Source of the DNA: JBBRVW01 sp038246545
GTDB lineage: Bacteria; Actinomycetota; Actinomycetes; JACCUZ01
Assembly (NCBI GenBank): GCA_038246545.1
Contig: JBBRVW010000034.1
Coordinates: forward strand, 1 to 51,694
Direction: 5' to 3'
DNA: 51,694 nt
Below the pieces are notes generated by a model. That model was not told the origin of the DNA. It ran no database searches and saw only the letters and a program-made list of their open reading frames with translations. Below, in pieces: positions 46,725 through 51,694 of this stretch. Position 1 is the stretch's first letter; every line of letters starts with the position of its first letter. The translations under genes and the position numbers were made by a program.

Positions 46725-49340
46725 ATGCGCCGCGCACCGTCCGCCGTCCTGCTCACCGTCCTCGTGCCGCTGGGCCTCGTCGTACCGGTGGCCAGCGTGC
46801 CGCACGCGAGGGCGCACGCGGTCGCGCCGGAGGTGCGTTCGCAGCCGTTGCACGGCGTCCAGGCGGTCGGTGGGTCGGCGCTGCGCGGCAGCGCCCGCGC
46901 CACCTTCGCCGCGGCCGGCCGCCCCGAGGTCCTGGTCACACGCACCGGTCTGGACTCCTTCGACCTGCTCGGCGTGACGTGGCGGGCCGGGACGGCCGGG
47001 TCGACGGCGGACCTCGACGTGCTGGCCCGCACGCACGGCGCGCACGGCTGGACGGGGTGGACCGCCCTGGAGACCAACGACACCCCGGCGACCAAGGAGG
47101 CCCGGACCGCACGCCCGGGCACCGAGCCGCTCTGGGTCGGCGGCTCCGACGGCTACCAGGTGCGGGTCGACGTCCGGTCCGGACGCCTGCCGCGGGGGCT
47201 GCGGGTCGACCTGGTGGACCCGGGCAGCTCCGCCGCCGACGGCCAGGTCGGTGCCGGGCGGCCGATGCAGGCGGCGCAGGCCGAGACCGGGCAGCCGCTG
47301 ATCCACAGCCGGGCGGAGTGGGGCGCCGACGAGTCGCTGCGACGCAACAGCCCGACGTTCACGGGCACGCCGAAGGCCGGGTTCGTGCACCACACCGCAG
47401 GCACCAACGGCTACTCCGAGGCCGACGTACCGAGGATCATCCGCGGCATCTACGCCTACCACGTCAAGGGCAACGGCTGGTCGGACATCGGCTACAACTA
47501 CCTCGTCGACCGGTTCGGCCGGCTCTGGGAGGGCCGCTACGGCGGCATCTCGGCCAACGTCCTCGGCGCGCACACCGGCGGCTTCAACGTCGACAGCTTC
47601 GCCGTGTCCGCCGTCGGCGACTACCAGAAGGTCGCCGCGCCACCGGTCATGGTCGACTCGATCGCGCGCCTGCTGGCGTGGAAGCTCTCGACGGCCTTCC
47701 GCGACCCGAACGGCACCGCCCTGCTCACCTCGCAGGGCGGCGGTACGTCGAGGTACCGGGCCGGTACGAAGGTGACGTTCAACGTCATCAGCGGGCACCG
47801 CGACGCCGGCAGCACCGAGTGCCCGGGCAAGAACCTCTACGCCCAGCTCCCCCTGATCCGGCAGCTCGCGACGCAGTACCTCGGCACCGCTCTGATGGAC
47901 CCTGCACCGACGCCCGCCAGCGCCACGTACGGCCGGGGCGGCACCATCACGACGACTGCGCGGGTCACGAGCGACCAGAGCTGGACGATGCAGGTGACCG
48001 AGGTCTGCCGCGGCACCGTCGTGCGCACGCTGACCGGCACCGCGTCGCCGGCGGTGTCGCTCGCCGCGGTGTGGGACCTGCGCGACGACGCCGGCACACC
48101 GGTCAGACCGGGCGCGTACGCCGTGTCGCTCGCCAGTGCGGACGCGAGCGCCGCTGCCCGCACCTGGACCGGGCAGGTCACGGTCAACGCCGCGCGGACG
48201 GCGCCACCGACGGCGCCCGCCCTCGCTTTGTCGGGGCGCACGACGTTCGTTCCCGTCGACCCGGTGAAGCTCTACGACACCCACGACGCGGGCAACCTCC
48301 CGCTCGGACCCGGCGGCCGGGTCGACCTCGTCGTACCCGGCACCGGCAAGGTGCCGGCCGAGGGGGTCGCGGCGGTGGCCCTGAGCGTCTCGTCCAGCTG
48401 CGCCACCAGCGACACGACGGTCACCGCCTGGCCCGGCGGGTCGGCCAAGCCGTCGTCCCCGGCACTGAACGTGGCCGGCGGCACCACGGCCTCCGCCCTC
48501 GCGGTGTCCCCGCTCGGGGGCAACGGCATCGTCAGCGTCACCAACAGCTCCGGGACCACCGAGCTCTCGGTTCACGTCGTCGGGTACTACCCGGTGACCG
48601 GTGGCCAGGTGTTCCGACCGACCAAGACCCTGCGGCTCTACGACTCGCGTCGGGACCCGGCCGGCCAGCTCGTGCCGGAGAGCCCGCGGACCGTCACGCT
48701 GCCTGCGCTGTCGGGCATCCCGGCGGCCTCGATGACCGGGGCGCTGCTCAACGTCACCACCGTGTCGCCGGCCGGCACCGGCACCCTCACGGCGCAGTCG
48801 CCGGCAACGACCCGCGACAACGCGACCCTGGCGTACACGCACGGCTCGCTCGTGAAGAGCCGAGCCGTGGCCCGGCTGCAGGACGGCCGGCTCACCCTGA
48901 CCGCTCACACCGCAGCGACCCATGTGGTCGTGGACGTCGTCGGCTGGTGGGCCCCCTCCGACGTCGTGGGCGGCCGGCTGTTCCAGCCGAAGGCAGCCAC
49001 CCGCGTGCTCGACACCCGCACCGGGCTCGGTGCGCGCAAGGCCAAGGTCGGCAAGGGCGGCGTCCTGACGGTGAAGGTCGCCGGTAAGGGCAAGCCCGCG
49101 CCGTTGCGCGCCAAGGCAGTCGTGATGAACCTCACGGCGCGCGACGCCACCGCGTCCACCTTCGTGACGGCCTGGCCCAAGGGCAAGCGCCGGCCAGCCT
49201 TCCCGGACCTCTCGGTGCCGGCCTGGCGGACCACCGCGAACCTCGTGGTCGTCCGGGTGGGCGCGAAGGGCCGCATCAAGATCACCAACGGCAGGGGCAC
49301 GGCGAACCTCGTGGCAGAGGTCGTCGGCTACTACCCGTGA
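46725..49340 (+). CDS. secreted N-acetylmuramoyl-L-alanine amidase with C-terminal repeats
   Basis: 871 aa. Signal peptide (MRRAPSAVLLTVLVPLGLVVP, cleavage before residue about 35), an N-terminal beta domain (FDLLGVTWRAG...WTGWTALETND), then a PGRP/amidase_2 domain (about 190-385) with the zinc ligands His in VHHTAG (about 221) and His and Cys in ISGHRDAGSTECPG (about 357-366). It is followed by an Ig-like FlgD-type domain and three repeats of about 120 residues from about 505, 628 and 751, each opening with V-x-L-Y-D-T / L-R-L-Y-D-S / T-R-V-L-D-T and ending V-V-G-Y-Y-P or V-V-G-W-W. It would cut the amide link of peptidoglycan outside the cell. ATG at 46725 has GAGG upstream. Confidence 0.9.
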   Translation: MRRAPSAVLLTVLVPLGLVVPVASVPHARAHAVAPEVRSQPLHGVQAVGGSALRGSARATFAAAGRPEVLVTRTGLDSFDLLGVTWRAGTAGSTADLDVLARTHGAHGWTGWTALETNDTPATKEARTARPGTEPLWVGGSDGYQVRVDVRSGRLPRGLRVDLVDPGSSAADGQVGAGRPMQAAQAETGQPLIHSRAEWGADESLRRNSPTFTGTPKAGFVHHTAGTNGYSEADVPRIIRGIYAYHVKGNGWSDIGYNYLVDRFGRLWEGRYGGISANVLGAHTGGFNVDSFAVSAVGDYQKVAAPPVMVDSIARLLAWKLSTAFRDPNGTALLTSQGGGTSRYRAGTKVTFNVISGHRDAGSTECPGKNLYAQLPLIRQLATQYLGTALMDPAPTPASATYGRGGTITTTARVTSDQSWTMQVTEVCRGTVVRTLTGTASPAVSLAAVWDLRDDAGTPVRPGAYAVSLASADASAAARTWTGQVTVNAARTAPPTAPALALSGRTTFVPVDPVKLYDTHDAGNLPLGPGGRVDLVVPGTGKVPAEGVAAVALSVSSSCATSDTTVTAWPGGSAKPSSPALNVAGGTTASALAVSPLGGNGIVSVTNSSGTTELSVHVVGYYPVTGGQVFRPTKTLRLYDSRRDPAGQLVPESPRTVTLPALSGIPAASMTGALLNVTTVSPAGTGTLTAQSPATTRDNATLAYTHGSLVKSRAVARLQDGRLTLTAHTAATHVVVDVVGWWAPSDVVGGRLFQPKAATRVLDTRTGLGARKAKVGKGGVLTVKVAGKGKPAPLRAKAVVMNLTARDATASTFVTAWPKGKRRPAFPDLSVPAWRTTANLVVVRVGAKGRIKITNGRGTANLVAEVVGYYP

Positions 49341-49390
49341 CGCGCGGCGGCCCCCTCTCGGTGCGGGGCGGGGCAGGCGGCCCGCGCCGG

Positions 49391-49396
49391 TAGGGT
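49391..49396 (+). promoter_or_regulatory. -10 element of near-leaderless promoter
   Basis: TAGGGT ends 10 nt before ATG 49407 with no ribosome binding site in between. Confidence 0.45.
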
Positions 49397-49406
49397 GACC
49401 CGCGAC

Positions 49407-50408
49407 ATGAGCGAGCAGACCACAGTCCCCAGCGAACCCGCCACCCAGGTCCTGACCCCGGTCGAGGCGCCGGTGGTCGAGCACCACGACGCACCGGCGC
49501 AGGTCCACCATGAGGACGGTCGCCCGGTCGCGACGATCGTGCTGCCGTGCTTCAACGAGCACGAGCACGTGATCGCCGAGGTCGAGCGGATCTGCGGTGC
49601 GATGGACGCCAGCGGCATCCCCTACGAGCTGCTGGCCATCGACGACGCCTCCACCGACAACACCCTGCAGCTGCTGCTCGACGCGCGGCCGCGGTTCCCG
49701 TCGATGCGCGTCATGCCGTTCCGCCGCAACGGCGGCTCCGGCACGGCCCGTCGCATCGGCAGCTACGAGGCGCGCGGCGAGATCGTGGTGTGGACGGACG
49801 CCGACATGACCTACCCCAACGAGCGCATCCCCGAGTTCGTGCAGACGCTGCTCGAGGACCCGACGTACGACCAGGTCGTCGGCGCGCGCACCTCGGAGGA
49901 GGGCACCCACAAGGTGCTGCGGGTGCCGGCCAAGTGGGTCATCCGCAAGATCGCCGAGCGGTTGTCGAACTCCTCGATCCCCGACCTCAACTCCGGGCTG
50001 CGCGCCTTCCGCCGGTCGGTGTCGCTGCCCTACCTGCGGCTGCTGCCACCCGGCTTCTCCTGCGTCACGACCATCACCCTGGCGTTCCTGTCCAACCAGC
50101 ACGACATCAAGTACGTGCCCATCGACTACGCCAAGCGATCCGGCGTCTCGAAGTTCCACTTCACCAAGGACGCCTACCGCTACATCCTCCAGGTGCTGCG
50201 GATGGTCATGTACTTCAACCCGCTCAAGGTGCTGATGCCGCCGGCGCTCACCCTGATCGGCATCGGGCTGCTCAAGGGCATCTACGACCTGTTCGCGCAC
50301 TTCGGCCGGTTCGCGGTCAACACCGTGCTCATCTTCATCACCGGCATGCTCGTGGCCGCACTCGCGCTGCTCGCGGACCTCATCGTGCGGTCCCGCTCCG
50401 AGACCTGA
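49407..50408 (+). CDS. DPM1-like glycosyltransferase (polyprenyl-phosphate sugar synthase type)
   Basis: 333-aa GT2 enzyme. After a disordered 40-residue start comes ATIVLPCFNEHEHVIAEVERI, LLAIDDASTDNTLQLLLDA, RNGGSGTARRIGSYEARGEIVVWTDADMTYPNE, SEEGTHKVLRVPAKWVIRKIAERLSNSSIPDLNSGLRAFRR, all of the DPM1/ArnC-like type. Two C-terminal membrane spans (LKVLMPPALTLIGIGLLKGIYDLFA and NTVLIFITGMLVAALALLADLIV) anchor it. It should make a polyprenyl-phosphate sugar, a donor for GT-C enzymes such as the one at 41068. The next gene, a flippase-like protein, is 22 bases away. Confidence 0.87.
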   Translation: MSEQTTVPSEPATQVLTPVEAPVVEHHDAPAQVHHEDGRPVATIVLPCFNEHEHVIAEVERICGAMDASGIPYELLAIDDASTDNTLQLLLDARPRFPSMRVMPFRRNGGSGTARRIGSYEARGEIVVWTDADMTYPNERIPEFVQTLLEDPTYDQVVGARTSEEGTHKVLRVPAKWVIRKIAERLSNSSIPDLNSGLRAFRRSVSLPYLRLLPPGFSCVTTITLAFLSNQHDIKYVPIDYAKRSGVSKFHFTKDAYRYILQVLRMVMYFNPLKVLMPPALTLIGIGLLKGIYDLFAHFGRFAVNTVLIFITGMLVAALALLADLIVRSRSET

Positions 50409-50430
50409 CGCGGGCTCGGCAGGCCGACCG

Positions 50431-51369
50431 GTGACGGTGGACGCGCCCGAGGACACCCGTCGTCCCACGTCGTGGCGCCGCACGGTCGTCTCTGGCGTCC
50501 TCGTGGTGGCGATGGTGGCGGCCTTCAGCTGGGCGCTGCACGGCAAGTGGTCGCAGATCGTCGACCGGGTCCGTGAGCAGGACCCGCTGGTCGTCCTCGC
50601 GGCGCTGGCGCTCGCGCTCGTCGGTGTGGTGCTGAGCTTCGTCATCTGGCGCGGCACCCTCGCCGTCCTCGGCTCGCGGCTCCCGGCGCTGCCCGCCGCC
50701 CGGCTGTTCTTCGTCACCCAGCTCGGCAAGTACCTGCCCGGCGCAATCTGGCCGGTGGTCGCCCAGATGCGGCTCGGCAAGGAGCTCGGCGTCCCCAAGC
50801 AGCGGATGGGCCTCGCGTTCCTGCTGACCCTCGGTCTCTCGACGCTCGTCGGCATCCTCGTCGGCGCCGCCGCGCTGCCCGCCCTGCTGCGCGCCGAGGG
50901 CAAGGTGGTGCTGCTCGGGCTGCTGGCCGTGCCGCTGCTCGTCGCCCTGCTCGTGCCGTGGGTGCTCAACGCGCTGCTCGGCAGCGCTCTCCGGATCCTC
51001 CGGCGGCCCGGGCTCGAACGGCCGCTGCACGAGCGCGACGTGCTGCGAGGCGTCGGGTCGGCGCTGGTCTTCTGGCTGGTCTACGGCGGTCACGTCTGGC
51101 TGCTCGCGGTCGGCCTCGGCGCCGATCCGTGGAAGGCGCTGCCGGTGGCGATCGGCGGCTTCGCCATCGCGTTCTCGCTCGGGCCGCTGCTCGTGGTGCT
51201 GCCGGCCGGCGCGGGAGTGCGCGAGGCGGTCTTGATCCTGCTACTGCACGGGGTGCTGCCGACGTCGGACGCCACCGCCGTCGCCCTCACGTCGCGCGGC
51301 ATCCTGATGGCCACCGACGGCCTGCTCGCCCTCGGTGCGGCGCTGCTGCCGAAGGGAGGGCCCCGGTAG
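50431..51369 (+). CDS. lysylphosphatidylglycerol synthase TM region / UPF0104-like membrane protein
   Basis: 312-aa protein with about eight spans. Family features: RVREQDPLVVLAALALALVGVVLSFVIWRGTLAVLG, the TQLGKYLPGAIWPVVAQMRLGKELGV motif, and GGFAIAFSLGPLLVVLPAGAGVREAVLILLL. It lacks the aminoacyl transferase domain of MprF, so a lipid flippase or helper for the adjoining polyprenyl sugar synthase is most likely. GTG at 50431; weak ribosome binding site, probably coupled to the upstream gene. Confidence 0.85.
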   Translation: MTVDAPEDTRRPTSWRRTVVSGVLVVAMVAAFSWALHGKWSQIVDRVREQDPLVVLAALALALVGVVLSFVIWRGTLAVLGSRLPALPAARLFFVTQLGKYLPGAIWPVVAQMRLGKELGVPKQRMGLAFLLTLGLSTLVGILVGAAALPALLRAEGKVVLLGLLAVPLLVALLVPWVLNALLGSALRILRRPGLERPLHERDVLRGVGSALVFWLVYGGHVWLLAVGLGADPWKALPVAIGGFAIAFSLGPLLVVLPAGAGVREAVLILLLHGVLPTSDATAVALTSRGILMATDGLLALGAALLPKGGPR

Positions 51370-51590
51370 GTCTCCCGCCGGTGGTGGGCTTGGCTCAGAG
51401 CGGCTGGGGACAGGCAGGCGGCAGTCGTGGGCAGCACGCCGTCGGCCACCCTCTAGTCCTTGTGCTGACGTCGCGCTGGCGTCGTGCACAGGTCGAAATC
51501 CCTTGCACAGCAACGCATTCCGGGGTTCCGCTACTGGGCTGGTTGCGGTAGACTTCGAACATGTGTTCTGGGTATCTGCTTAACTGAAGT
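51370..51590. other. non-coding stretch leading to an insertion sequence
   Basis: No gene is seen. From about 51520 the base composition falls below that of the preceding genes, and the sequence before the transposase start contains short TA-rich boxes (TAGACT at 51550-51555, TATCTG nearby). The left end of the insertion sequence should lie around 51510-51545, but its terminal inverted repeat cannot be proved without the other end. Confidence 0.5.
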
Positions 51591-51694
51591 ATGAACGAGG
51601 ACGGTCACCCGGAAGCCGGCGTGGATTACCCCGAGACGTATCAGGATTTGCTGTCCTGGTTTCCTGACGATCGGGCCTGCCTGGACTACTTGGA
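51591..51694 (+). CDS. IS1595/ISXO2-type transposase, N-terminal part only
   Basis: 34 codons are visible before the window ends. The peptide D-Y-P-E-T-Y-Q-D-L-L-S-W-F-P-D-D-R-A-C-L continues to D-Y-L and matches the start of IS1595-family transposases, whose next residues are a zinc ribbon (C-P-x-C) and later a DDE-type core. The lower GC of this part fits a mobile element. Its cut at the edge, with a repeat at the other edge, suggests assembly breaks. Confidence 0.78.
   Translation, partial: MNEDGHPEAGVDYPETYQDLLSWFPDDRACLDYL

Noticed and set aside
46671..50969. A 1432-residue open frame on the minus strand
   Set aside because: It is a shadow of the amidase, glycosyltransferase and flippase-like genes, rich in Arg/Gly/Asp with no protein motifs; the plus-strand genes carry clear domains.

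Overview
The window is high-GC actinobacterial DNA, most like Nocardioidaceae/Propionibacteriales. The clues are GTG/ATG starts with ATGA/GTGA overlaps, many TANNNT -10 boxes 6-10 nt before the start codon (leaderless genes), several LytR-CpsA-Psr (LCP) ligases, a TIGR03089 protein beside an LCP gene, and a secreted amidase with repeats ending in VVGYYP or VVGWW. The family assignment is an inference. The left edge lies inside a 56-bp tandem repeat and the right edge inside the first codons of an IS1595/ISXO2-type transposase, so the window is probably a whole contig broken at two repeats.

Layout. 1-564: tandem repeat and a GtrA-type membrane protein. 783-5343: acyl-CoA dehydrogenase, an endonuclease-like hypothetical, purK-purE and a DUF1697 gene. 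5367-6293: DUF2975 membrane protein and Xre-type regulator behind a long palindrome. 6316-8908: UDP-glucose dehydrogenase operon. 8986-10137: second acyl-CoA dehydrogenase. 10245-12106: a graveyard of four decayed genes (glucosidase, SDR dehydrogenase, SMP-30 lactonase, redoxin) around one intact hypothetical. 12217-17214: leftward operon of redoxin, hypothetical, EamA transporter with a stop codon, flavin disulfide oxidoreductase, and an antiporter read in frame into a DUF1801 domain. 17321-20460: GH15 glucanohydrolase, then an ECF sigma factor with two tandem zinc-finger anti-sigma-like proteins. 20475-23874: two LCP proteins around a thioesterase.

24019-38374 is the centrepiece, a cell-wall glycopolymer (teichoic-acid-like) cluster. 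It has three glycosyltransferases besides one fused to a TagF-like polymerase, a separate CDP-glycerol glycerophosphotransferase overlapping a glycerophosphodiesterase, a LicC-like cytidylyltransferase overlapping a glycerol-1-phosphate-dehydrogenase-type enzyme, a TagGH-like ABC exporter and two CDP-alcohol phosphotransferase-type membrane proteins. One of these has a possible degenerate nucleotidyltransferase front; the other has His in place of the last catalytic Asp. A reasonable model is that the dehydrogenase and cytidylyltransferase make an unusual CDP-polyol (possibly CDP-sn-glycerol-1-phosphate type), the CDP-alcohol enzymes and TagF-like enzymes use it, the ABC pair exports the product and the LCP proteins attach it to peptidoglycan.

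38464-51369: secreted protein plus sigma factor plus frameshifted anti-sigma-like gene, a leftward operon of CoA-transferase subunits, a membrane glycosyltransferase and a beta-hydroxyacid dehydrogenase, the third LCP with TIGR03089, a large zinc amidase, a DPM1-like glycosyltransferase and a flippase-like membrane protein. No tRNA, rRNA or CRISPR was seen.
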